Below are positions 36,891 to 44,903 of a DNA stretch of 64,000 bases, one piece after another. The DNA is from Aphanothece sp. CMT-3BRIN-NPC111 (lineage in GTDB: Bacteria; Cyanobacteriota; Cyanobacteriia; Cyanobacteriales; JAHHGU01), in NCBI GenBank assembly GCA_019359765.1, contig JAHHGU010000001.1:140743-204742 (forward strand), in the 5' to 3' direction. Numbering within the stretch: position 1 is the stretch's first letter; each line of letters starts with the position of its first letter. Both the position numbers and the translations under genes were made by a program. Under the pieces are notes generated by a model. It searched no databases and was not told the origin of the DNA. It was given only the letters and a program-made list of their open reading frames with translations.

Positions 36891-37793
36891 TTAATCCAGG
36901 GCACTTCCAAAATAGCCAATACAAGTCAAAGTAATATCTGGGTATTTTTTGCCCAGAGAGGAGGCATCGTGAATGAGATTGTCGGTTGGTGCAATATATG
37001 CTTCTTTAGGCCCTATTCTCAGTTTAACCACTGGGTATGAAGGAAATTGTTTCATAAACTCATCGCCTATATTCGTTCCCCGGTAATGCTTATAAATATC
37101 ATCGGGATCTGACAAGCCTAAAGCATTGAACATTTCCATCAAAGTTAGGTTGATGAACAAAAAGAACCGCTCTTCACGCCCTAAATTGATACAAATCCGA
37201 TTCCTTGATTTGTGCCTCCGTCTGAGAGGAAATCGATCCCAACTGTCAAGATGCATACCTGTGTAAGGCATTCCAGGTAAGTTGTTACAATAATCCCTTG
37301 TGGCTGTTTTTAATCCTGGCTGCGTTACTCGAACATTTAATATTTTTGGTCTGTCACTAAATAAACAATAACGTGGCAGGTAATTAGCAATTTCTGTGAT
37401 CGCGCTCTCGTATCCGGGATGTGTTGGAATAGGTTGATAGTCTTGTATTGTTGCCCTAGCTCTTGTCCCAAGTTCCTCAAGTATTACTTCGAGCGGTGCC
37501 AATACTTCGTCAGGAAAGCGACATACACCTATATATGAACCCAACTCCCATGTCCTATTATTCGAGATGGGTTGATCAGCACAAAGGAGATTATATTCTC
37601 TTAGGTTGGGTTGTCTCCAAGGCTCTTTTGGCACGAAAGCACCTGGACTATATCCGATATCCTCAGGCACTGGTTCTATTTCCTGTGTTGTGCCTGAACT
37701 CAACCAAACTATAGGGCTTTGAGTATCTGTGTCGGGAAAACAAAAAACTTTAATTCCTTCTTGTAAACCTAAATTTTTACTTTGAGCTAACAT
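36891..37793 (-). CDS. 2OG-Fe(II) oxygenase-like tailoring protein (putative)
   Basis: A 300-residue protein, unassigned to any family I know. It has an HxD pair (TGMHLDSWDRFP) about two-thirds along and a later His (NLIHDASS) about 92 residues on. That is the metal-binding arrangement of Fe(II)/2-oxoglutarate dioxygenases, with nearby Arg residues that could bind 2OG. The first half has no clear motif. It lies between the radical SAM and glycosyltransferase genes. The ATG at 37793 is used; a TTG three codons upstream is possible. Function is inferred from three residues and neighbourhood only. Confidence 0.55.
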   Translation of the reverse strand: MLAQSKNLGLQEGIKVFCFPDTDTQSPIVWLSSGTTQEIEPVPEDIGYSPGAFVPKEPWRQPNLREYNLLCADQPISNNRTWELGSYIGVCRFPDEVLAPLEVILEELGTRARATIQDYQPIPTHPGYESAITEIANYLPRYCLFSDRPKILNVRVTQPGLKTATRDYCNNLPGMPYTGMHLDSWDRFPLRRRHKSRNRICINLGREERFFLFINLTLMEMFNALGLSDPDDIYKHYRGTNIGDEFMKQFPSYPVVKLRIGPKEAYIAPTDNLIHDASSLGKKYPDITLTCIGYFGSALD

Positions 37794-37855
37794 GGTATGC
37801 AATCTTTAGAGCATTTTATAAATGTAAGAGTATTTTTGCACTCTTTATTTTGAAA

Positions 37856-39043
37856 CTACGCAATACTACTCAAGCTTGGTATAGATTCCAAGCTATCTTT
37901 CGGTTTGATGTTAAATCTATTCGTTATGGGGTTGATAATACCAACCTGTTTAAAACGCCGCTCAATGTATTGTAAAATGCCTTTTTCTACAAGACAGTAG
38001 GCATTACCTTTTTCATCAGTATGATTGTAACCCACGCTTTCTTCAGCTACTGGGTAACCACTACAGCTTCCAAAATATGAACAAGAGTGACAGGCAGATG
38101 CCATGCGCCTTTCTGCTGCTGCTATGGCTTTTTGATGACCATCTCCTGAAACTAATTGTTCCAGAGGAGTAGTGAATAAATTGCCATGACAAAAATCAAC
38201 ATTGTAAGCATCTGCATAACTGTAAACGTCACCATTGACATTTACCATGTATATAGATTCCCATTCCCGTTTATTGTAATAATTTGGTTTTACTTTAGGA
38301 GTATAGTAATGGATAATTTGTTGAATGTAGCCGATAATTGGTTCAATTTTAACGGGATTTTTACTTGATAGCCATAAGTCAAATAAAGTGCAAAGGGCAC
38401 TCACCACCTCATCAGCATTAATTTTATAGCCTTGATGTTGTTCCTCAAAAGCTCCACTGAATAGTGGCAAAATCCGAAAAGAAATTCTTCTGGTATCGTA
38501 GAAATTATAAATATCTTTTATATAAGGCAAATTCAGTTTAGTTAGAACAGTAATACATCCAAAAGAAATTTTTTCAGCTAGCAAACGCTCTATATTAGCT
38601 AATACCGTTGGCTGCGAATCTACTCCAGAGCGATTAGTTCGTAAACCTCCGAACAAATCTACAGAAACTCCTATGGCATCAAATCCCTCTTTCAATAAGC
38701 GGAGGCGCTCTTCGTTAAGTACAGTTAGGTTTGTTTGAGCCGTATTAGTAACAGAACCAACGAGTGGCTCAAAAATTTGTTGCTGACGGTCAAAGGTTTG
38801 CCAGTAATAACTTGGTTGATGCAAGAGAGGTTCGCCACCATGCCAAATAAATTGAATGTCTATAGGTTGCTCCAGTTTACTATAGTAACTAGCAATATTT
38901 TTATACATTTGATCCAATTGCTCTAAGGGGATAGCATCCCGATTTCCTAGTTCTGCATATTCATAGCAGTATCGACAGCGAAGATTACAAAATTTAGAAC
39001 TCTTAATAACAAATTGAACTGATTTCTTCTTTTGAAAAGCCAT
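37856..39043 (-). CDS. radical SAM/SPASM peptide maturase
   Basis: A 395-residue enzyme. The N-terminal CNLRCRYCYEY binds the radical SAM 4Fe-4S cluster (Cys 19, 23, 26), followed by FIWHGGEPLL. A C-terminal SPASM-like region (about 310-355) has CHSCSYFGSC and a later YCLVEKG, which would bind further clusters. Such enzymes install C-C, C-S or C-O crosslinks or epimerise residues in RiPP precursors. GGAGGA precedes the ATG. It lies next to the Nif11-leader precursor, separated by a hairpin. Confidence 0.9.
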   Translation of the reverse strand: MAFQKKKSVQFVIKSSKFCNLRCRYCYEYAELGNRDAIPLEQLDQMYKNIASYYSKLEQPIDIQFIWHGGEPLLHQPSYYWQTFDRQQQIFEPLVGSVTNTAQTNLTVLNEERLRLLKEGFDAIGVSVDLFGGLRTNRSGVDSQPTVLANIERLLAEKISFGCITVLTKLNLPYIKDIYNFYDTRRISFRILPLFSGAFEEQHQGYKINADEVVSALCTLFDLWLSSKNPVKIEPIIGYIQQIIHYYTPKVKPNYYNKREWESIYMVNVNGDVYSYADAYNVDFCHGNLFTTPLEQLVSGDGHQKAIAAAERRMASACHSCSYFGSCSGYPVAEESVGYNHTDEKGNAYCLVEKGILQYIERRFKQVGIINPITNRFNIKPKDSLESIPSLSSIA

Positions 39044-39144
39044 CTATTCCTCCCTATACCAGCCTTTAGCTGTTAGTAGAAAATAAAGAAGTTCAGGAGT
39101 GCTGAATCTAGCCTACAACGCTCTATAGGCTGCCGATAATGACA

Positions 39145-39177
39145 ATCTTTGTGGGAATTTTGAGTTTCCACAAAGAT
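39145..39177 (-). promoter_or_regulatory. hairpin between precursor and radical SAM genes
   Basis: A perfect 10-bp inverted repeat, ATCTTTGTGG/CCACAAAGAT with a 13-base loop, lies 166 bp (on the minus strand) after the precursor stop and before the radical SAM gene. There is no long U tract after it. It may be an attenuator or RNA-stability element that keeps precursor transcript levels above those of the enzymes. A smaller inverted repeat (TACCCAA/TTGGGTA) lies near 39182. Confidence 0.6.
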
Positions 39178-39310
39178 ATTTATACCCAATTAATTTGGGT
39201 AGTTGTGATTTATGAAGAAAAGGGGTTGATTTATCCTTGTTCTTCTGAACTTTTGCAACTCCTGTAACTCCTAAATTATTATTTAGTCAATCAAGCCTTT
39301 GCTATTCTTT

Positions 39311-39586
39311 TCAAGAACGCATTGCTTGTATAAAATCTGGATTAGTAAACTCAACGAATTGTGGTCGCCGACCTCCTGCTACAGCCTCTAGCTGCTGATC
39401 TGACAGCTCCCCTTGATTGTCCAACACTGCGCTTAATTCTTCAGGCGTGAAGCTGTAGCCATTTTCTGATGCTACCTGAATCAATTGTTGAGGAGCGGCA
39501 GTAGCAAAGGCGTAATTAAGCTGTCCCTGTAAGTCTTTCTCTTGGGAAAGCGCTTGAAAAAACTGAATCACTGCTTCTTGAGACAT
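39311..39586 (-). CDS. Nif11-leader RiPP precursor peptide
   Basis: A 91-residue precursor with a Nif11-like helical leader (MSQEAVIQFFQALSQ at the start) and a cleavage motif EAVAGG at residues 67-72. The core after Gly-Gly is 19 residues, RRPQFVEFTNPDFIQAMRS. It contains three F-x-(E/N/Q) tripeptides (FVE, FTN, FIQ). A strong AGGAGGAA Shine-Dalgarno precedes the ATG. All neighbours on this strand are tailoring or export genes, consistent with RiPP biosynthesis. The crosslink prediction is inference. Confidence 0.9.
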   Translation of the reverse strand: MSQEAVIQFFQALSQEKDLQGQLNYAFATAAPQQLIQVASENGYSFTPEELSAVLDNQGELSDQQLEAVAGGRRPQFVEFTNPDFIQAMRS

Positions 39587-39835
39587 TGTTATTTAATTCC
39601 TCCTGGCTTTAAGTAAAGATCACAATAGGCTGATTTTATTATTGTTTTTCGCTTATCTAGATTTTTTTTATGAAAATTTTATATTTTTGTAGTCAGCGTA
39701 TAGTGTTAATTTCTTGACACATACAAGTGGGAGATAGGTAAATTTATGTAAATATTTTTTATATTTCTAGAAAATTTTAACTATTTTGAATGTCGCTCTT
39801 AACTCTTATGATGAGCGGCGAGTTTGGCAATGCCC

Positions 39836-41419
39836 TTAGTTGCGATCGCTTAAGCATTCGATGAGGGTATTGAGACATTGACCAGAATGTTCAACCATCT
39901 CCTGCACAAGTTCGCCAAGTGTTTTCTTTGCTTGTATCTGGTGGGCGTGGCTGTAAGCCTCTGGCAGTATTTTCCTTAGGGTCTGAGAAACAAAAGCCCG
40001 CACTGACCAAAACTTAGCAGCAATCTCGGTAGGAGTTGCATTGTCCGGTGCTGTTGTCAGCAAATGATTTTCTTCATATAAGTTAGGGAGTGGAAATCCC
40101 GCTTCACTAAGCGTAGACAACACACGCTGAACCTTCCCTATTTCACTTTCGGTCATATACGCTAAGATTTGCTGTACAGAAGTGTCTGCAAAAACCGCAG
40201 AGGGTTCTTTTCCCTTAGTGTTTAGCTGAGCAATCAGCTGTCTGAGTTCCTCAGCTTCGCGATCGTAGAGGTCAAGCAGCAAGTGTACGTAGCCATTGGC
40301 TGGCGGTGGGCAGGGGTCGAAGGCATTAAGAATGGCTATTAGCCAATCAACAAAGCGCCGACCTGCGTGCCCCAGTTCCCGATCGAGTTGCTTGATTTGG
40401 TGCCCTAGATAATGGGCGCGGTCAAAGGCTCCACGGGCTGAAACAGCGATATCGATGTCATATAGTGGGCCATAAAGCTTTTCGAGTTTTGCTGCCTGAC
40501 GTTCTACTACGGTGAAGAAGAGTGCCAAGTGAACGTACACATGGAATGCAGCGAGTGCCCGGTAAAGTGGCCACTCGTTGGAGTTTCTCAGCTGTGGCCT
40601 CCTCCAAATAACGCGAATCGTTGGCGTATCGGCAATCGGATAGCCCCGACGCCAGATAGAATGGGTATCTACAATGTCTACTAATTTCTGATGCAATGCT
40701 TCATGCAGCAGATGCTCAGCTACTTGCCAAGGGTTCTTGAGTACTGACGGAGACAGGAAGATAGTGCCCAAAATACTAGGGTTTGTAATACCTGAGAATC
40801 CTAAAGGCTGTTCCATCACAGCAACCAGGTGGACGTGCTTAAGAGTGCTAAATGCCAGCTTGGGAAGAAGGTCATTGAGCAGTTGAGTCCCCTGCACTAG
40901 CATTTTCTGCTCTTGATCGTTGGGCGTGCGTAGCTTCAACCTGGCGCTAGCTAGATGCTGCCGGAAAATTTGTCCGAAGATGTCATCGGCGCGTTCTTCG
41001 CACCAGACCCAGGCATGATTGGAGGCTGTACCAATGCGGATAGCCTGTAGCGTCCCTGCCTCTAGGGGTGCCATGCACTTATCCTGGGCAAGGTGAGAGG
41101 CTGCGATACTAAACACAGCCTCCAACTCGTCTAATCGAGTATGAGGTACATCTAGCTTGAAGTGACCTAGCGCTGTGTTGATAGCACTACGCACTACCGG
41201 ATCTCCCATGACTCGATAGCGGCTTTGTGGGCTAGACTGACGTAGGGCAGTCAGCAATATTTTAGTTATGGGCAGGTGCTCAGTGAGCATCTCTAAGCGA
41301 CAGTCGTAACGAGCCGATGTGCGCTCATCAATGTAGAACCAGTCACCAAAGGGTCGGTTCTCAGCTAGGAAGGCTTCGATCTGCACTAATGTTTGAGTTT
41401 CTTTGCTATTTGTCTCCAT
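39836..41419 (-). CDS. HExxH-motif RiPP tailoring protein (aKG-HExxH-like)
   Basis: A 527-residue protein with one HExxH motif, HLLHEALHQKL (His239-Glu240...His243). Upstream is a GTIFLSPSVL strand; downstream is an Arg-rich stretch (VIWRRPQL) and an LAAFHVYVHLALFF helix. This is the layout of the HEXXH family found in RiPP gene clusters, members of which are reported 2-oxoglutarate-dependent peptide beta-hydroxylases. It is the first gene upstream of the precursor on the same strand, with a 249-bp gap. The family match is by motif and context. Confidence 0.6.
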   Translation of the reverse strand: METNSKETQTLVQIEAFLAENRPFGDWFYIDERTSARYDCRLEMLTEHLPITKILLTALRQSSPQSRYRVMGDPVVRSAINTALGHFKLDVPHTRLDELEAVFSIAASHLAQDKCMAPLEAGTLQAIRIGTASNHAWVWCEERADDIFGQIFRQHLASARLKLRTPNDQEQKMLVQGTQLLNDLLPKLAFSTLKHVHLVAVMEQPLGFSGITNPSILGTIFLSPSVLKNPWQVAEHLLHEALHQKLVDIVDTHSIWRRGYPIADTPTIRVIWRRPQLRNSNEWPLYRALAAFHVYVHLALFFTVVERQAAKLEKLYGPLYDIDIAVSARGAFDRAHYLGHQIKQLDRELGHAGRRFVDWLIAILNAFDPCPPPANGYVHLLLDLYDREAEELRQLIAQLNTKGKEPSAVFADTSVQQILAYMTESEIGKVQRVLSTLSEAGFPLPNLYEENHLLTTAPDNATPTEIAAKFWSVRAFVSQTLRKILPEAYSHAHQIQAKKTLGELVQEMVEHSGQCLNTLIECLSDRN

Positions 41420-41519
41420 AGCTAACCTCGAATAATGACACCCTAAGTGACGAGGATACTACCTCAAAATCCCGGTTAATTCATTTAGGGTGACAGCTTC
41501 TTAGATGCCTAACAGCTGA

Positions 41520-42920
41520 TTACCAGGGATTGCCGATGAGGGTAAACGCTGCCCAGTAATAGGGATGGGATAAATTAGCGCTCTTAAAGTTTTCCAGTTC
41601 CGGTGGTAGGGGGCTGCTATCTCTGGTGCCGATTGCCGGAGTGTTGCTCAAATTTACCTGCCCTTTGAGCATGGCAATTTGAGCCTGCCGCAGAGCTTCT
41701 GCTTTAATAGGTGCTGTTTTCAGTTGACTATAGAACTTTGTCATTAGTACTAAAGTGCCCGCGTCACTGACTGACCAGAGACTGGCGATCGCACTCTGGC
41801 TGCCCGACTGCACTGCCAATCCCGCAAAACCTAGTTCTGCCTGTGGATTTCCCAAAGCCGTGCGACAGGCACTCAGCACCAGCAACTGCACCGCAGGAAA
41901 TCGCAAGTCTAGCTCCTGGAAATGATTTGGGCGCAGCCGCGTATCCCAAAATTGGATGTAAGATTCTTCCACCGATCCTGGCAAAAACTCGGCATGGGTT
42001 GCCAGATGAACGATCTCAAATGGGTAAGCAGCGCGTTGGGCTTTCAAATTCGCCAAGGTGAACTCTTGATTGAGAAAAAATTGCCCTTTCCAAAGGCGGC
42101 TGGCGATCGCAGACAGTTCTATTGGCACAGCGGGTAGGGGAGCTTGGTTCCTAAATTCTGAGGCACCCATTGCCAGAATTCTTGCCCCTTGGAGGTTAGC
42201 GGGACGGCGATCGAGCAGGTTAAAGGCTGGAATTATTCCCAGGCTATACTTTTCGACCAGAAATTGTTGCCCGTCGTGGAGTGCTGCTAAGGGGGCACTT
42301 CGTAAACCTGTCCCCAAGCAAAAGATTAGCGTATCTATCTGTTGCGCTCGCAAATCTGGCTCTAAGGGAGCAATCATCCACTGGTACAGTTGTTGGGCAT
42401 CAGCCAGGTATTGAGTAGGTTTACTGAGACGATTTACTACCCTGGTTCTGAATGTCTGTACCACCTGGGACAACGCCTCGCGATTGGCAGCAGTGATGCG
42501 CCTATGGACGGGGGTTCCTGGTGTCAGCAGAATTAATTCCAGGTGGTTAGGGGTGGGGATTGCATAGATCAGCGCCGGTTTCTTTCCGGTTTGACGGTGG
42601 ACTCTACCTAAGATTTGGGCAATTTCATCTGCTTCTACCAACTGGCTAGTAAGCTTGCCTTGATAGTAATCCTCGAACTGTTGTTTCCATCCCAGCTCAA
42701 CTTGCCGGACTGCTCCCGCTATATCTCCCCGATCTAGGGCTTGCACGAGTTGCTTCAGATTGAGGCGTGAAGCAGGAGGTAGCGCAGGTTCCGCAGCTAT
42801 GAGGGTTGAGCGTGGAGCGATCGCTTCTACTACATCCCCCTTATACATCGGCGTGAGCAATCCACTCAGCGAAACGATCGCAGCCAGCAAAAAAAATAGG
42901 ATAAACCTGAGAAATTTCAT
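41520..42920 (-). CDS. exported CHAT-domain (caspase-like) protease
   Basis: A 466-residue protein beginning MKFLRFILFFLLAAIV, a signal peptide or anchor. The CHAT domain covers about 110-466, with catalytic His in HLATHAEF (309) and Cys in VLSACRTALG (352). The C-terminal HPYYWAAFTLIG is the usual CHAT end. CHAT proteases cleave partner proteins when activated; here the protease would be outside the cytoplasm. It is a close relative of the gene at 45949 but on the opposite strand. Its substrate is unknown. Confidence 0.88.
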   Translation of the reverse strand: MKFLRFILFFLLAAIVSLSGLLTPMYKGDVVEAIAPRSTLIAAEPALPPASRLNLKQLVQALDRGDIAGAVRQVELGWKQQFEDYYQGKLTSQLVEADEIAQILGRVHRQTGKKPALIYAIPTPNHLELILLTPGTPVHRRITAANREALSQVVQTFRTRVVNRLSKPTQYLADAQQLYQWMIAPLEPDLRAQQIDTLIFCLGTGLRSAPLAALHDGQQFLVEKYSLGIIPAFNLLDRRPANLQGARILAMGASEFRNQAPLPAVPIELSAIASRLWKGQFFLNQEFTLANLKAQRAAYPFEIVHLATHAEFLPGSVEESYIQFWDTRLRPNHFQELDLRFPAVQLLVLSACRTALGNPQAELGFAGLAVQSGSQSAIASLWSVSDAGTLVLMTKFYSQLKTAPIKAEALRQAQIAMLKGQVNLSNTPAIGTRDSSPLPPELENFKSANLSHPYYWAAFTLIGNPW

Positions 42921-42954
42921 GGCTTTTCACGCCTTGGCTAGGACACGGGTTGCT

Positions 42955-43030
42955 TGAAGTCAGAGCGATACGTGCTACGCACACGCCAAGGGCGATACGT
43001 TGCTTTGCAACACGCTTCGCGATCGCTTTT
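42955..43030. repeat. GCGATACG / GCTACGCACACGCC composite repeat
   Basis: A repeat-like stretch containing two GCGATACGT units, CTACGCACACGCC and a HIP1 octamer. This is the kind of GC-rich palindromic repeat common in cyanobacterial spacers. It lies upstream of the CHAT gene. Confidence 0.45.
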
Positions 43031-43056
43031 TGCCATATTATTCACTCTAGATTATA

Positions 43057-43416
43057 TTGAAGCCCCCGCCCCAATGCAGTAGCCAGGGCGCGCATCGAAC
43101 CGCTACTCCTAAAGAAACTCTGGAAAAGATTCGACCTTATTTTCAATCTATTGGTCTAACCCGCATTGCCAATATTACAGGGTTAGACTGTATTGGCATT
43201 CCGGTAACTATTGCTATACGTCCTAATAGCTATAGTATTGTCACCTCCTCTGGTAAAGGGACTACCCTAGAGGCAGCATTAGTTTCGGCAGCGATGGAGT
43301 CTCTGGAACTCTACTGTGCTGAAAATGTCTGCCTAACTGAAATCAGCCTTCCCTATGCTCAATTAAAGGGTGATTATCAGCTCATTCCCCAAGTTGAGTT
43401 TTTTGACCGCAGATGA
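43057..43416 (+). pseudogene. truncated YcaO-domain protein
   Basis: 119 residues match the start of YcaO proteins: HRTATPKETLEKI, IGLTRIANITGLDCIGIPV, then SSGKGTTLEAALVSAAMESL and ELYCAE. YcaO enzymes use ATP to activate amide backbones (azoline, thioamide or amidine formation), and full ones are 350-450 residues. The frame stops at EFFDRR, exactly where an ACCGCAGATGAATGCAG-type repeat begins, so the C-terminal two-thirds, including most ATP-binding residues, are missing. It is probably a dead remnant of a second RiPP or thioamidation function. Confidence 0.8.
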
Positions 43417-43490
43417 ATGCAGATAATTGAGGGAGTTTAGGATTAAAGTGAGACTAATTTTTTGATTCATGCAAGAGGTCTATTGCATTT
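43409..43490. repeat. composite repeat truncating the YcaO gene
   Basis: The stretch starts with ACCGCAGATGAATGCAG and ends with TTGATTCATGCAAGAGGTCT. It is the same two-part element as at 7219-7320 and forms the last codons of the YcaO remnant. It extends into the 3' end of the convergent gene. Confidence 0.6.
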
Positions 43491-44732
43491 TGTCCGCACT
43501 CGGTTCCAGGTTGTTTCCAGAAGAGAATTGGCAGACAATGATGCCAATTCCTCTAAGGTTAAATAAGTTAAGGTGATTAAAAATAGGGCTTGATTCTCAA
43601 CCCCGCTTAACTCGCTTCTATGCTGAGAATCAAATAGCTCCAGATTCTCGGCGGCGTCTTTCACTAACGCCTGCAATATCTTAAATGCTCCGTCTGAAAG
43701 CGGCGGCTGACCCCGATAGTTTTGCAGTCTCCCACCCTCCCGGTAATCGGGAAATGACTCCAGCCCTAGAAAGCCTAGAAACCACTCAGCTCGATAGTTA
43801 CCCGCAGCAGCTACAATGCCTTGGGCGTCAGCAATTAACTCATCAATTAAATTATTGTGCATCGAGCCAAATAAGCGGCGAGTAAAATAGTGGGTGCATT
43901 CGTGTTCTAGCCGAATCTTTAGCGAGAGGCTGCACCATTCTTCCTCGGAAAGTCCCATACTCTGAGCTGAGACGTTGCTATAAGCGCCGTCGCTTAAAAT
44001 GATAAATCGGTCTTGATACAGGTGCTTTTGCACAATCAACTGCTTAAACTCAGCTTCCCAATAGCCAACAGCGCCTTGTGCAGTTTCCCATTGTTTCTTG
44101 TATTGGCGAATTCTATCCCAGTTATTGAAACCAGCAACCATGCAAGCTCCCATAGAGTTAGGAACAGACTTGGGTTCATTGTGCATGGTTAGCGCTTGCA
44201 CTAGAGAAACAAAATCCTCTCTGTTACCAGCAATCAGCACGGGGATGGCGCCAGCAAGGCTTTGATGTATGACTAACTGAAGTTTCTCAGGATAGTTCAA
44301 CCTTAAACTAGTAGCTTCTAGCCTGTCATCCACTGGTGTACCCTTACGAGTAGCAGCGCGATACGCCTCGGTTTGGCTGATACCCTCTTGGATGGGAAAC
44401 TGTAACTGCACTAGCCGCTGCTGTAGCGCCTGGAAAACGCCCATTTCTCTAGCATCAGCTACGTACTTCTCCCAAGCAGCTACATGAGGTTCGGGGGATA
44501 GGGGGAACTGTAGGGGTAGTGTTAGACTGCTGTGATCGAAGACGTTTTGGTTGTAGGTAAGTAGTTCCTTGATTTCATAGGCGCTGGCACCGTAAGTGGC
44601 GAGGATACCAGCACGAAATTCCAATTGGTTCACTTGGGCTGCGTCCACCTCAAATAGCCCATTGCTGAGACGTTCTGATATATTACTGGCCTGGGCAACT
44701 ATCTGTGCTAACTCGGCTTGAGTTACTCTCAT
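43467..44732 (-). CDS. HExxH-like metalloprotease-family protein, unknown function
   Basis: A 421-residue soluble protein I cannot assign to a named family. Residues near 279 read RLEHECTHYFTRR, an HExxH-type zinc motif. After about 16 residues comes DELIADAQGI, where an Asp or Glu could be the third ligand, as in gluzincin-like peptidases. The rest is helical. It sits convergent to a YcaO remnant, and a role in peptide processing would fit that context but is unproven. Confidence 0.6.
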   Translation of the reverse strand: MRVTQAELAQIVAQASNISERLSNGLFEVDAAQVNQLEFRAGILATYGASAYEIKELLTYNQNVFDHSSLTLPLQFPLSPEPHVAAWEKYVADAREMGVFQALQQRLVQLQFPIQEGISQTEAYRAATRKGTPVDDRLEATSLRLNYPEKLQLVIHQSLAGAIPVLIAGNREDFVSLVQALTMHNEPKSVPNSMGACMVAGFNNWDRIRQYKKQWETAQGAVGYWEAEFKQLIVQKHLYQDRFIILSDGAYSNVSAQSMGLSEEEWCSLSLKIRLEHECTHYFTRRLFGSMHNNLIDELIADAQGIVAAAGNYRAEWFLGFLGLESFPDYREGGRLQNYRGQPPLSDGAFKILQALVKDAAENLELFDSQHRSELSGVENQALFLITLTYLTLEELASLSANSLLETTWNRVRTKCNRPLA

Positions 44733-44903
44733 AATGGATATTTATATAAAAGTAAAACGACCATTAACCTTAACTCATCCTGCAACTGTCAGGAATGGGA
44801 GATTGCGATCGCAGGCGTCTTCTTGGCGTCAAGGTATAACTCAAGCGAAGAAGCCTCCCTTAACTGAACTTAACCTTCTAGATAAAGTTTTGTTTCAAAG
44901 TTT

